A DNA stretch of 21,725 bases, taken from contig JBLJBH010000041.1 in assembly GCA_047637875.1 (NCBI GenBank), forward strand, positions 1 to 21,725, written 5' to 3'. Below the pieces are notes generated by a model. It had not been told where the DNA came from. It searched no databases and saw only the letters and a program-made list of their open reading frames with translations. Position numbers and translations under genes: made by a program. This document shows positions 1-10,699 of the stretch, in pieces. Numbering within the stretch: the stretch's first letter is position 1; each line of letters begins with the position of its first letter. The stretch is from UBA7396 sp047637875 (GTDB lineage: Bacteria; Patescibacteriota; Gracilibacteria; BD1-5; UBA6164).

Positions 1-57
1 TAAATTTAATCTAACCCTTTTTTATTTCTTCTACACTTTTATGGGTTCAGTTCAGTT

Positions 58-2058
58 TTAGACTTTATTTTTTGATTGTAATAATTCTCAAAATAATTTT
101 GCATCAAATTTTCCATCTATAAAAGCACCTCAATTTTCAATTTTAGAAACTCTAGCCATCATTTGCATATCAGTAATTTTTTGTGGTAATAAATAATCAA
201 TATTTTGCCCCGCTTCTATAAATCAAATATTTTGAAAAGTTGGTATAACTATATTAAATAATTCATAATTTGATAAAAAATCTCAAGTTTTTTCATTTAT
301 GCTTAAGTTTAATGCTTGATTTGGTAAATATATAGGAATTAATGACAACATATTTTTAAATTTTTCACCAAAATATCAAAGTCATATTTTATTTAAATAG
401 TCAAATCTTTCAGTTATGTCAGATAATTTTTGGACTCATAATAAATCTTGATTGAATTCAAATTTATATCAAAGTGATGTTGTATAAACTAATTCTTCAT
501 TTGCTCAAACTTCTATTTTACCATTTTGAATTTTTTGAGAAAATTGTTTTTCTCAATTATTTCACAAAAGTTTTCAATCATCAGAAACTTGTACATTTAA
601 TCACATTTTTGAGAATGAATCTTTAATACCTTTTTGTTTTTCTTTTGAAACTAATGGTTTTTCAGCTGGTTGTGGACGAATTTGTTGTCCACTTCTATTA
701 AGTGTGGAATTTAATCAACTAATATTTTCATCAGTGATTTGTCAAGTTGGTACATAAACTCATCATTCTGATTTTTTTATCAAGTTTAATGAAATATATT
801 TTTGTAATTGTTCTGGATCACCTTTTTGAATAACATCATTAATACTCTTATTAATATTTATATTATTTTCATCTTCTATCAGTTTTATCTTTTTTAAATT
901 TTGTGATATTAAATCTGAATTATTACTTTCAGATGTTAAATTAATATTAAAATATTTTAATATTTTAAGTAAATAAAATCTATCAGATGTAGATAAATTT
1001 TTAGATAAATTGTCAACTTCTGTATTTAAAAAATTACTATAATAATTTAATTTATCAGCTCAAGATAAAAATTTAACAATAAATTCTTGTAATTTATAAT
1101 TTACATCTTTATTTTGAATATTAGATAAAGAAATTAAAACTTGCTTATCATCTTCTTTAAATAAATCTGGATTAATACAAGATAATTCCATTTTTATATT
1201 TGTATAAACCTCTTTAATTTTTATTTGTTTTAATAATAAATTCTTATTTTCTAAACTTAAAGTATCTATAAAATCAACTAACTTTATATGATCTGATGAA
1301 TTTTTATATAATAAATCTATTTTTTTAAGAACTTCAATATCAATAATTGTAAAATCTAGTGTATTTATCCAATGATTTTCATTTTTACAAAAATCTAAAT
1401 TTGAAATATCTTTTATTTTATCAACTATTCAATATAAAGGAATTCATTTATCTACTGTATATTTAAATCATTTATCTCATCAAATATTTTCTTGTTCAAA
1501 AAATAAAAGAGTTTTTGATAAGTCATTTATTTTTGGTTTTATTGTATATTCATAGTGAACTTCTAATAATTTAGGTAATATATCAATATTTTCTTTATTT
1601 TTAGTTTTATCATATTCTTTTTCATAAAATAAAACTAAATTATTTACATAATCAAAATCATTTTGAATATATTGTATGATTCAATCTTTATAATTTGGAA
1701 ATTGTTTTAAAATCTCATTTACTTTATTTTGTCATTCTACTAAAAAATTTTTTGATTCTTCAGTTGTATATTTTGAATTTTTTTGTGTTTCAAAAAGTTG
1801 ATTTACTCAAAGTTGTGAACGAAACTCAACAATTAATCATTCAACTAAATCTATTTTTTCTTTTAATGTTTTAGCTTTTTTATACTCTGAATCTATTATA
1901 GTATCATTACTTTTTCAATCAATAACTCAATCTCAACCAAATAAATGTTCTTCTATAGATTGTAAATCTAAAATTAAACTATCTAATTTTTCCTGAGTAA
2001 TTTCTCAAACTTGTGTTTCTTGATGCTCTCAAGGTTGTTTTCTTTCTTGTTCTGACAT
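58..2058 (-). CDS. Large hypothetical protein, 666 aa, third gene of an unknown operon
   Basis: The frame is open over its whole length only if TGA is glycine, and it ends at TAA. I do not recognise the family. The protein starts MSEQERKQPG, has no signal peptide or clear membrane segment, and is rich in Lys, Glu, Asn, Ile and Leu. It therefore looks cytoplasmic and mostly helical. The last 160 or so residues (from about 506) look different: a GKIEVG strand, then a helical part with NKIGLGYFGEKF and FQNIGFIEAG. The C-terminus of the 1023-residue protein upstream (2385-5456) has comparable elements in the same order and a similar length, so the two are probably paralogous there. The start lies 9 bases after the stop of the 104-residue gene, so it is translated from the same message. 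There is no Shine-Dalgarno sequence. The gene is confident; the function is unknown. Confidence 0.85.
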
Positions 2059-2067
2059 ATTAAATTG

Positions 2068-2382
2068 TTAATAATTAAAATCTATAAGTTCTATTTCTTT
2101 TTGTTCACTTTCCATTTCAAGTCTTTCTTTTAATTTTATATTGCTAAGTGTAACATATTTTTTTCTAACTTTCAAGGAGTTTATTATATCGATATATTCC
2201 TTTTTCTTATCTTCTAAAAAATCATAAATAGGATTTAAACTTCAGGTTTCAAGAAACTCTAAAATCTGAGACAATTCTTGCAAACTAAAAAGCCCCATAT
2301 TTTCTTGAAGTCGTTGTTTTATCGGATGATTTATATATTTAAGAATATTTAATATTCTTTTTTCTATAATATCTCTTTGCAT
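2068..2382 (-). CDS. Small helical hypothetical protein, 104 aa, middle gene of the unknown operon
   Basis: This is a 104-residue frame starting MQRDIIEKRI and ending LIDFNY, with one TGA glycine (in LETGSLNP) and one GGG glycine. It is charged and predicted helical, with a Lys/Glu-rich second half that could form a coiled coil. No signal peptide, membrane helix or known motif is visible. It starts 2 bases after the stop of the 1023-residue gene and ends 9 bases before the 666-residue gene. This argues for translational coupling of the three genes. It could be an adaptor or a small subunit for its large neighbours, but that is inference from position only. Confidence 0.8.
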
Positions 2383-2384
2383 AA

Positions 2385-5300
2385 TTAAACATTAATTCAA
2401 ATTAATCATTTTAAACTTTCATTAAATTTATTTTGTTCAAAAAATCAATTTCTATTTGGATCAAATTTTGAAATAAAAATACTTTCTATTTTACTATTTC
2501 CATAAGTATTTACATCTCTCATTGAAGTTATAACTCAAATATTATTATTTTCTTTTATTTCTTCTTTTAAAAGAGTTAATTGAGATGGATTTTTAACTTG
2601 AATTCAAATAGATTGCATAATTGCTATTAAAAACATTTTAAGTTCTCTTTCTCAAATATAGTCATCTTTTGTATTTATTAAATTTCCCAATCATAAAAAT
2701 ATTTTTTCTCTATAATCCCATAATTTTGATAATCATAATTCATCTATAGTCTCTTTAAAATTTATTAAATTATCAAGTGCTTCTTTTGATTTACTCACTG
2801 TTTTAAATTCTTCATCATTTATTTCTATTTTTCAGAATGATGTATTTAATTCAAAACTAGATCATTTTTGTTCATAATTCAGATTTGTTCCGTCTGAATA
2901 AGAAATTTGATTTTGAATAGTTTCTTTCTGTAAATCTGATTTTTCATCTGGGGATTTTGTTTCTTTATACTCTTCAAAAGATTTAAACTTTTCTGGATTT
3001 TCTAAATATGATATATATAAATCAATATTTTTATTTTGATATTCTAAAGTAGCAATTGATAATTTTCATTGAAGATAATTTTCAAAAAGTTTTGCTTGTT
3101 CTGGAGTTAATTTTCCATTTTCTTTTTGAAAAAGATTTAATATTCTTTTTTTATAATCTTGTGTACTTTCTTCTTTTTCTTTTGGATTTTTAGTAATTAA
3201 ATCATCTAACTTTTGTGTTGAAAATCAATTTTCTCTAATCATTTGAGAATTATTTTCTAAATCATTTTTAATATTTTCAATTTGTAATTTTTGTAATCCA
3301 GAAAGAATTTCAGTAACTTTTTTATTATCTCATTGTGTAACTTTTTTCAATAAACCTAACAATTCTCTACTATTTTCATCATTGATTGGCTTTTTTAATA
3401 TTTCAAATATTAATTTATTATCTTTCAGAGAAAATCAAGTAATTTTTTCTATTTTTTCAAGAAAAATACTATCTTTTTCTTTTTCTTGAGATTTATTATA
3501 TTTTTCTTGAAAAGATGAAATACTATTTTTAGCTACTTCAAATTCTTTAATTAATTTATCAAATACTCAAGAAAGTCTTTTTAATGCTTCTTTTTGTCAT
3601 TCTGATTGAGTAGTTCAATCAAGATTTCTAAAAAATACTTGCATTTTTTGACTCATTTTTGGATGTAAAAAAAGATTATCTACTTTTTCCTCACCATATT
3701 TTTTTACTAACTTATCATATATCAAAAGAACAATTCAAATATTTTTTCCTAATTCAATTTGGTCAATTGTATTTAATAGATTAAGATATTGAAAATCCTC
3801 TTTCATTTTTACATCTAAAAAAGTATTTACTAATATATCATTTTTTTGTAATGTAGAACTGAGATTTTGAAATTCTTCTGGATGTTTAGAAATCAATTTA
3901 ATAGCAAAATCTTGATTTGTATATAAATATTTATGAACTCAAGGGAAATCATCTAGTTTATAATGTTGAAATAAAGATAAAATTTTTTCTTCATTTCATT
4001 TTATTCAATTCTTATAAACATATAAATTAATGCATAAAATATCTTCACTATTTCTTTTTTGTAGAATATTTTTATAAGCCGTATCAAAATCATTTTGAGT
4101 CAATAAATCCATTTGATTTTTGTATTTTAAAAGTCATGAAAAGAATTCTTTATATCATTTCATATTTTCATCATTTTTAAAATATTCAATTAATTCTGAA
4201 ATTTTTGTATTTTCTAAATAAATAGAAAGTTCTGAAATAATTTTTAAAAAATCTTGCTCTTTTTCCCCAATCAAAAACAATTTTTTTATTTTTTCTCTGT
4301 CATCTTTATTATTTATATCTATTTCAAAAAATGATTGTGGAATAAATTTTATATCAAAATTTGGATCTTTTTTACTAACAGCAACGATAATATCAATATC
4401 AAGTTGCATATATGAATTAATATTTTTATATGAAACTGTAGGAAGGTTGTTAATACATTCAATAAGAGTTTTTTTATCACTCACTAAATATATTTTTGAT
4501 GGATCTTTTTGTACTGAAGAAAGTACATTTTTTTCATCTAAAGTATCATAATATTTAAAAAAATCATTTATTTTTTCATTTCAACTAAACGATCATTCTT
4601 GAGTAGAAAGAAGCTTTTGTGCTATTGAGTCTGGATTATTTTTCCACAACTCTAATAAATGACGAAATTGATCTGGAGAAAGTTTTTCTAAAATAACTTC
4701 TTGAGTAAGTTCTTTTTTTGATGAAACATAAGAAAAATAATTAGCTAAAGCTCTAGAATTTATAGTATCCATTCTTGATCATTCTAATTTTTTTTCAAAA
4801 GCAGATATTTCTACAATATAATTTCATTGACTTTCATCAAATCAAGCAATATATTTATCATTAAATGATTTTTGTTTTCATAATATTTTTTCTAAAAGTA
4901 ATTCTTGAAACATATTTACTTCTCAAAAATCATCAAGTTCATTTATAGTATGATAATTTATAGCAACGCTGTTTCATAAAGTACTTTTTTGTGCCCAAGA
5001 TCAAGTTTTATAGTTTTGGTTTAAATATGAAAGTGCTGCAATAGAATCTTCCAAAGAATATTCTTTTATATTTTTATCACGGAAAGAAAGCGCTTTTTCT
5101 TTTTCTTGTTTTGTATTTGTTTTTCTTAAAAAGTCTCCAATTTTACTTATATTTCATTTTTTTTCAATAACTCAATGACTTTGCGCTAAAAAAACAACAT
5201 CTGATAATTCCAACATAATTTTTGATCTTTCTTCTTGAGAAAATGTTTTTTCTGATTCAAAAGCTTCTTTTATAGATTGATATAGATCTCTATATTCTTT

Positions 5301-5456
5301 TTCAAATTTTTTAAATAACTCATGCTCTTTACCATATTTTAACTTTACAGCTGATAAAATTTCCCATCACTCTTTAAGTTGTGATTGAATATCATTAAAT
5401 TTTCAAATTTTTGTTGAAAGTTCTCAATAAGAATTATATGTCTCTATAGGATTCAT
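2385..5456 (-). CDS. Very large hypothetical protein, 1023 aa, first gene of the unknown operon
   Basis: One uninterrupted frame of 1023 codons, checked in steps across its length, with TGA read as glycine and a TAA stop. The family is not recognised. It begins MNPIETYNSYGEL and has no signal peptide or membrane helix. Most of it looks like stacked helices rich in Lys, Glu, Asn and Leu, with recurring leucine-spaced stretches. The last 158 residues (from about 866) contain a GKIEIN strand, a helical part with IDELGLSKL and MQSIGIQV, and an EF-hand-like loop DPNRNGFFEQ at residues 999-1008. The same order of elements is seen at the end of the 666-residue protein (58-2058). It leads the operon, behind a good candidate promoter at 5487-5515, and diverges from alaS. 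It may be a scaffold or a large effector, but nothing in the sequence proves a function. Confidence 0.85.
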
Positions 5457-5486
5457 ATTTTTTGTTAAATTATTAAATTCCTTTTA

Positions 5487-5515
5487 ATCTTATCATATTT
5501 TCATTATTAAAGCAA
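5487..5515 (-). promoter_or_regulatory. Candidate sigma-70-type promoter for the unknown operon
   Basis: On the minus strand TTGCTT (5515-5510) is followed after exactly 17 bases by TAAGAT (5492-5487). A TG one base before the -10 makes it an extended -10. The predicted start leaves a leader of about 25 bases before the ATG at 5456. The region is AT-rich, so chance matches are possible. Confidence 0.5.
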
Positions 5516-5569
5516 AAATCACTATTGACTTTTTAATTTTTATATTAAAAATAATTTTTTGTTTTATAT

Positions 5570-5597
5570 TTGAAAAAAATAACTTTTTAACTAAAAT
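5570..5597 (+). promoter_or_regulatory. Candidate promoter for alaS-yvcK-pyk
   Basis: TTGAAA (5570-5575) and TAAAAT (5592-5597) are separated by 16 bases, and the alaS ATG lies about 33 bases further on. It sits in the 173-base divergent gap between the unknown operon and alaS. The match is only moderate for such an AT-rich stretch. Confidence 0.35.
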
Positions 5598-5629
5598 AAG
5601 CTATATTTTTTAAATTTAACCACATTTTT

Positions 5630-7447
5630 ATGAAAATTACAAGTAATGAAATTAGACAAAAATATATTGAGTTTTTTAAGACTAAAAACCACGCGATTAT
5701 CCCTTCTGCATCAGTAGTACCAGAAAATGACCCAACTGTTTTATTCAACACTGCCTGAATGCAACCTCTGGTACCTTATTTACTTGGAGAAAAACACCCT
5801 CTTGGAAAAAGACTAGCAAATTATCAAAAATGTATAAGAACTTGAGATATAGATGATGTTTGAGATAATACTCACTTAACATTTTTTGAAATGCTTTGAA
5901 ATTGGTCACTTTGAGATTATTTCAAGAAAGAAAGTATTGCTTGGAGTTATGAATTTTTAACTTCAAAAGATTGGTTAGCAATAGACCCAAGAAAAATAGC
6001 AGTAACAGTTTTTGAGTGAGACGAAAATGCCCCAAGAGATGATGAAAGTGCTGAAATCTGGAGAAGTCACTGAGTTAATAATATTTCATACCTTCCAAAA
6101 GAAGACAATTGGTGGGGGCCAGCAGGTTTAACAGGACCTTGTGGACCGGATACTGAAATATTTTACCGGATTGGAAAAGAGGATTTTCCACCTGCATGAA
6201 GTACAGTTTGAAATGACTCAAAAAACTGGATGGAAATTTGGAATAATGTATTTATGGAATATGTAAAAGATGAAAATGGAAACTACAACAAAGCTGCAAT
6301 GCAAAACGTAGATACTGGTATGTGACTTGAAAGAATTACAAGAACTTTAACCGGAGCTCCTTCAGTATACGAAACTGATGTATTTAATGATATAATTGAA
6401 ACTGCTGCTAAAAAAATAGGAACTACTTATAATGATGAAACAAGAAAATCGTTAAGAATAATAGCAGATCACACTAGAACTTCTGTGATGATGTTATCTG
6501 ACTGAATCCTTCCCTCAAATGTAGATCAATGATATATTTTAAGAAGATTAATTAGAAGATCTATTAGAGAAGCTTATAAACTAGGATTTAAAGAAGCATT
6601 TTTAAGTGATGTTGCAAGTATAGTTATAAACAAATTTGAAAATATTTATACTCATCTAAAAGATAAAAAAGAGCAAATTTTATCTGACCTGTCAAAAGAA
6701 GAAAAACAATTCTCTGAAACTCTAGAAAAATGACTTAAAGAATTTGATAAATTAGTAAATGGATTTCAAATCGCATTTGAAAGAACAGGACAAAAAGTAG
6801 ATACTATTTCATGAGATAAAGCATTTAAACTTTATGATACTTTTGGTTTCCCAATTGAAATGACTCGTGAATTAGCTGAAGAAAAATGATTAAAAGTTGA
6901 CACAGAATGATTTAATGAAGCGTTTAAAAAACATCAAGAATTGTCACGTGCTTGAGCTGAGCAAAAATTTAAATGATGACTTGCTGATGATTCAGAAGTT
7001 GTTACAGCTCTTCATTCAGCTACTCACTTAATGCTTGCTTGACTTAGAAAATATTTATGAGACCATGTTCATCAAGCTGGGTCAAATATTACATCAGAAA
7101 GATTAAGATTTGATTTTACTCATGATGAGAAAGTAGAAAAAGATATTTTAGATAAAGTAGAAGCTTATGTAAATGAAGTTATAAGTGCACAGTGCGATGT
7201 AAAACTAGAAGAAATTTCAAAAGTTGATGCAAAAAATGATTCAACTATAGAAGCAAGTTTCTGGGAAAAATATCCTGATATTGTAAAAGTGTATACTTTC
7301 ACATGAAAAGATGGAAAAATATTTTCAAGAGAACTTTGCTGAGGACCACATGTAAAAAATACTGGAAGCATGGGAAAATTTAAAATCCTAAAAGAAGAAG
7401 CTAGTTCTAGATGAGTTAGAAGAATTAAAGCCATTTTAGAAAAATAA
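5630..7447 (+). CDS. alaS: Alanine--tRNA ligase, short form lacking the C-terminal domain
   Basis: Class II alanyl-tRNA synthetase, 605 residues; charges tRNA-Ala with alanine and clears mischarged tRNA. The catalytic core is clear: NTAGMQP, RTGDIDDVGDN and FEMLGNWSLGDYF (86-98), TGPCGP, then VDTGMGLERI. The editing domain keeps its metal-site residues, HSATH (462-466) and CGGPH (570-574). Many of these conserved glycines are TGA codons, which fixes the genetic code. Typical bacterial AlaRS has about 870 residues; this one stops just after the editing domain (...RRIKAILEK), so the C-Ala/oligomerisation domain is absent. The stop is a TAA TAA pair, so truncation by error is unlikely. It is the first gene of a unit with yvcK, which starts 9 bases later. 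No Shine-Dalgarno sequence precedes the ATG. Confidence 0.95.
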
Positions 7448-7456
7448 TAAAAAATT

Positions 7457-8434
7457 ATGACTCATAAAATTAATATAACAACCATCTGAGGTTGAACTGG
7501 AACATATAATGTTTTAATGTGATTAAAATCAAATGAAAATCTAAATCTTGCTGCAATTGTTAGTATGTCTGACAGCTGATGAAGTACGGGAGTTTTAAGA
7601 GATGAATTTTGAGTACTCCCTCCTTGAGATATTAGAAGAGCAGTTTTAGCACTCAGCAAAGAAAGTCTTGTTTTAAGAAAACTTTTTGAATATAGATTTG
7701 ATAAAAATTCTTCTGTAAACGGGCATACTGTTTGAAATTTATTACTAACAGCAATGGCTGATATAACAGGAAATTTTGAAGATTGATTAAAAGAAGTTTG
7801 TAAAATGTTTAGAGTTCAATGAAAAGTTATTCCTGTGACTTTAGAGAAATCAGACTTGGGGGTTATTTTAGAAGACTGAAAAAAAATTATTTGAGAAACA
7901 AATATTGATATTCCTCTTCATGATGGAAATATAGTTATAAAAGAAGCCTTTTTAGAACCAAAAGTAACCATAAACAATAGAGCAAAAAATGCACTTGAAA
8001 ATTCTGATATAATCATTATCGGACCTGGAGATTTATATACTTCTGTTATTCCAAATTTACTAGTTTCTTGAGTAAGTGAAGCTATTAAAAAATCAAATGC
8101 AAAAATAGTTTATTTTTGTAATATTATGACAAAATATGGAGAAACAACAAATTTTGAAGTAATTGACTTTGTAGAAGTTATTGAAAAATATTTATGAGAA
8201 AACGTTATTGATTACGTAATTGTAAATAACTGACATATATCTGATGAAATGGTTGAAAAATATAAAGAGGAAGAAAATAAAAAACCTGTAAAAATAAAAA
8301 AAATAGAAGATTTTAGTGATAAAAATTATAAAGTAATTGAAAGAGATCTATTAAATGAAAAAGATTTCGTTAGACATAGTTCTAAGAAATTAGCTTTAGT
8401 AATTGAAGATATTATTGAGGGGTGGATAAAATAA
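7457..8434 (+). CDS. yvcK: YvcK/CofD-family protein (gluconeogenesis factor, GlmR type)
   Basis: A 325-residue protein of the YvcK/CofD family. It carries the nucleotide-sugar-binding glycine loop IGGGTGTYN (10-18), SDSGGSTGVLRDEFG (38-52), then LPPGDIRR and NGHTVGNLLL. Known members bind UDP-GlcNAc and adjust carbon flow between central metabolism and cell-wall precursors; they act in the cytoplasm. Several of the loop glycines are TGA. The length is normal for the family. It sits between alaS (9 bases upstream) and pyk (16 bases downstream), so co-expression with pyruvate kinase makes sense for a carbon-flux regulator. The start is chosen because the glycine-rich strand follows directly at residue 10. 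The family call is secure; the regulatory role is taken from relatives. Confidence 0.93.
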
Positions 8435-8450
8435 TTTATTATTAAAAAAT

Positions 8451-9869
8451 ATGAAAAAAACAAAAATTATAGCAACTGTTGGTCCTGCAACAGAAAGCGA
8501 AGAAAAATTAATTGAAATGTATGAATCTGGAGTAAATATTATTCGTTTTAATTTTTCTCATGCAAATCACGAACATTCAAAAATTATTGCTGACAGAATA
8601 AAAAAATTAAATGGAAAATGACTTACAAATTTTTCACTTTTACTTGATACCAAAGGTCCAGAAATCAGAACTGGGATTTTATCTGAAAAAATCTCATATG
8701 AAGTTTGAGAAAAAGTAAAAATATATATTGATGACTCAAAAAGAAATGAAAAATGACTTTTTTGTGATTACCCTTATTTAGTTGAGGATTTAAATATTTG
8801 AAATGAAATTATTATTGATTCTGGTTTATGTAAAGCAAAAGTATTAGAAAAAAATGCTGATTATTTACTAACTGAATTTTTAAATAGTTGTACTTTATGA
8901 AGCAAAAGACATATAAATCTTCCTGGAGTTAGATTAAAACTTCCTGGAATCACTGACAAAGATAAAGAAGATGTTTTATTTGCAATTGAAAATGATTATG
9001 ATTTTATAGCAATGAGTTTTGTCAGAAACAAAGATAATATTTTAGAATTAAGAGATTTTTTAGCAAAAAATAATGCAAATCACATAAAAATTATTTCAAA
9101 AATAGAAAACGGGGAAGCTATAGAAAATCTAGAGGAAATTATAAAAAATTCTGACTGAGTAATGGTTGCAAGATGAGATTTATGAATAGAAGTTCCAATT
9201 GAAAAACTTCCTTTTTATCAAAAACAAATTTCTTCTTTATGTTTAGAAAACTGAAAATTTTTCATAATTGCTACTCATCTCTTAGAAACTATGATTGAAA
9301 ATCCATTTCCTACAAGAGCTGAAGTAAATGATATATATAATAGTGTTTTAGCTTGAGCTGATTGTACTATGTTATCTGGAGAAACAACAACTGGGAAATA
9401 CCCTATTGAATCAGTAAAGATGATGAGTATGGTTATTGATGAAGCTGAAAAAAATGTAAAAAGAGAAAAAATAGACTTTTCAAATAATTGATTAAATAGT
9501 CGTGATATTGAAAAAAAAGTTTTAATAAAACATGCTGTTGCTATATCTGAAGAAGTTAATGCAAAAGCAATTATTATACTCACAAAAACTTGATTATTAG
9601 CTCGTTTAGCTGCTTGATTTAAACCAAATACAGATATTTATGCTTTTACTAAAAATGATAATAGTCTAAGATTTATGAATATTTTATATTGAGTTAGAGC
9701 ATTTTTATTAAAAGATTGGTGTGATGATTATTTATATAATTTAGATTGTGCTATAAAACTATTAAAAGAAAAAAATATTTTAATAAAAAATGATAAAATT
9801 ATAGCTATTACAGATATTCAAAAACATGCAAAAGAATTCCCTATAATTGAAATTGTTGAGATAGAATAA
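8451..9869 (+). CDS. pyk: Pyruvate kinase
   Basis: A 472-residue enzyme converting phosphoenolpyruvate and ADP to pyruvate and ATP, the last step of glycolysis. It has the hallmark N-terminus ATVGPAT, IRFNFSHAN with R32, N34, S36 and H37, and LLLDTKGPEIRTG. It also has the active-site lysine loop ISKIENGEA (K217, E219), the metal site ARGDLGIE (240-247) and SGETTTGKYP. The B domain and the C-terminal domain are both present and the length is normal. At residue 276 the usual Gln of the ATQMLESM loop is His (ATHLLETM), a mild deviation. It is the last gene of the alaS-yvcK-pyk unit and runs into a perfect hairpin starting 3 bases after its stop. Several conserved glycines are TGA. Confidence 0.95.
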
Positions 9870-9871
9870 AA

Positions 9872-9902
9872 AAATAGATGATTACAAATCATCTATTTTT
9901 TT
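9872..9902. terminator. Bidirectional intrinsic terminator between pyk and the recR operon
   Basis: A perfect 12-bp stem (9872-9883 with 9887-9898) closes on the 3-base loop ACA. A run of T follows on the plus strand (9896-9902), and the A-run at 9868-9875 gives a T-run on the minus strand. It can end both convergent units. The stop codon of the 61-residue minus-strand gene (9882-9884) lies inside the stem and loop. Confidence 0.85.
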
Positions 9903-10067
9903 ATCTAAATCTTCTAAATCTTCCTCATTATCTAACTCTCAAGCTATACGAGCTTTTTCAAGTTCCATTTGAGCTTTGAGCCTTTTTTGTTCCATTTCTG
10001 CAATGTATCTTCTGACTTGTCATCTAGTCATTTTGGCTCATTGTCAAGCCGGAATAAATTCTGACAT
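9882..10067 (-). CDS. Small charged hypothetical protein downstream of recR, 61 aa
   Basis: A 61-residue frame, MSEFIPAGQG to KKIDDL, with three TGA glycines in the right register and a TAA stop inside the shared terminator. The middle (about 18-45) is a strongly charged helix rich in Glu, Lys, Arg and Met that could form a coiled coil. The C-terminus is acidic. It starts 17 bases after the recR stop on the same strand, so it is probably the last gene of that unit. I do not recognise the family. An alternative upstream ATG at about 10077 is in another frame and gives no sensible protein. Confidence 0.65.
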
Positions 10068-10084
10068 ATTTTTATCATTAAAAT

Positions 10085-10693
10085 CTAAATTTCTTTTCTC
10101 TCTTTTATTGAATTTATAAGTGTTATATTATCAGCATATTCTAAATATCAACTTGAAAGTCATCTAGAAAGTCTTGTGACTTTCACAAATTTTTTAAGTC
10201 ATCTTTTTTCAAGTTCTCATAATATATATTGAACTGTTGCTTCTCATTCAATATTTGGATTTGTAGCCATTATTAACTCCAAAGTTCAGTTAAAATCTGA
10301 AATTTTTTTAAACAAACTTTCAAAATTAAGATCTCATATAAAAACTCAATTTATAGGAGAAATTGCTCATCCAAGTATATGATAAGTTCAATTAAAAATT
10401 TTTGAATTTTCTATTGTTAACATATCAAGATACTCTTCTACAACACAGATAAGATTTTTGTCTCTATTATTATTTAAGCAAATATTACATAAATCTTTTC
10501 AAGCATCAACTAAAGCTCAACATTTCTCACATTTACCCACACTTCATTTTAAATTATTTAACAAATTCGCAAAATTCTCTAGATAATTTTTATTTGAATT
10601 TAGTAAAAAAAATGCAAGCTTTGTAGCTGATTTTTCTCCAACTCCAGGGAGAAAACTAATCATTTGAATTAATTTTTTTAAACTTTCTGGCAT
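10085..10693 (-). CDS. recR: Recombination protein RecR
   Basis: A 202-residue RecR, which acts with RecO (and RecF where present) to load RecA on gapped DNA. It shows the helix-hairpin-helix LPGVGEKSATKLAFFLL (15-31), the four-cysteine zinc site C55, C58, C69, C72 (CEKC...CNIC), and the Toprim domain. The Toprim part has LICVVEEYLD, ATNPNIEGEAT and VTRLSRGLSSGYLEYAD. The length matches the family and the stop is TAG. The ATG follows the upstream 262-residue gene by 6 bases. In many bacteria recR sits with dnaX and ybaB; neither is recognisable here. Glycines in the last motif are TGA. Confidence 0.95.
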
Positions 10694-10699
10694 AAAAAA

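Noticed and set aside
4155..4484. A free-standing 109-residue gene on the minus strand
   Set aside because: It is an internal TGA-free stretch of the 1023-residue gene; the frame continues on both sides once TGA is glycine.
2385..5456. A chain of broken pseudogenes in the left 5.4 kb
   Set aside because: With TGA as glycine the frames are continuous; stepwise reading found no TAA or TAG and no frameshift in the 1023- and 666-codon genes.
5457..5629. A small gene or RNA in the divergent gap before alaS
   Set aside because: Only AT-rich promoter-like sequence is visible; no frame with a sensible protein and no stable hairpin.
5630..7447. TGA read as tryptophan (mycoplasma-type code)
   Set aside because: In-frame TGA falls on invariant glycines in several families, while TGG serves the tryptophan positions of the same proteins.
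7165..7659. Minus-strand reading frames opposite alaS and yvcK
   Set aside because: They overlap conserved motifs of AlaRS and YvcK on the other strand and have no leader signals.
9275..9583. Minus-strand reading frame of 102 residues
   Set aside because: Antisense to the pyruvate kinase active-site region.
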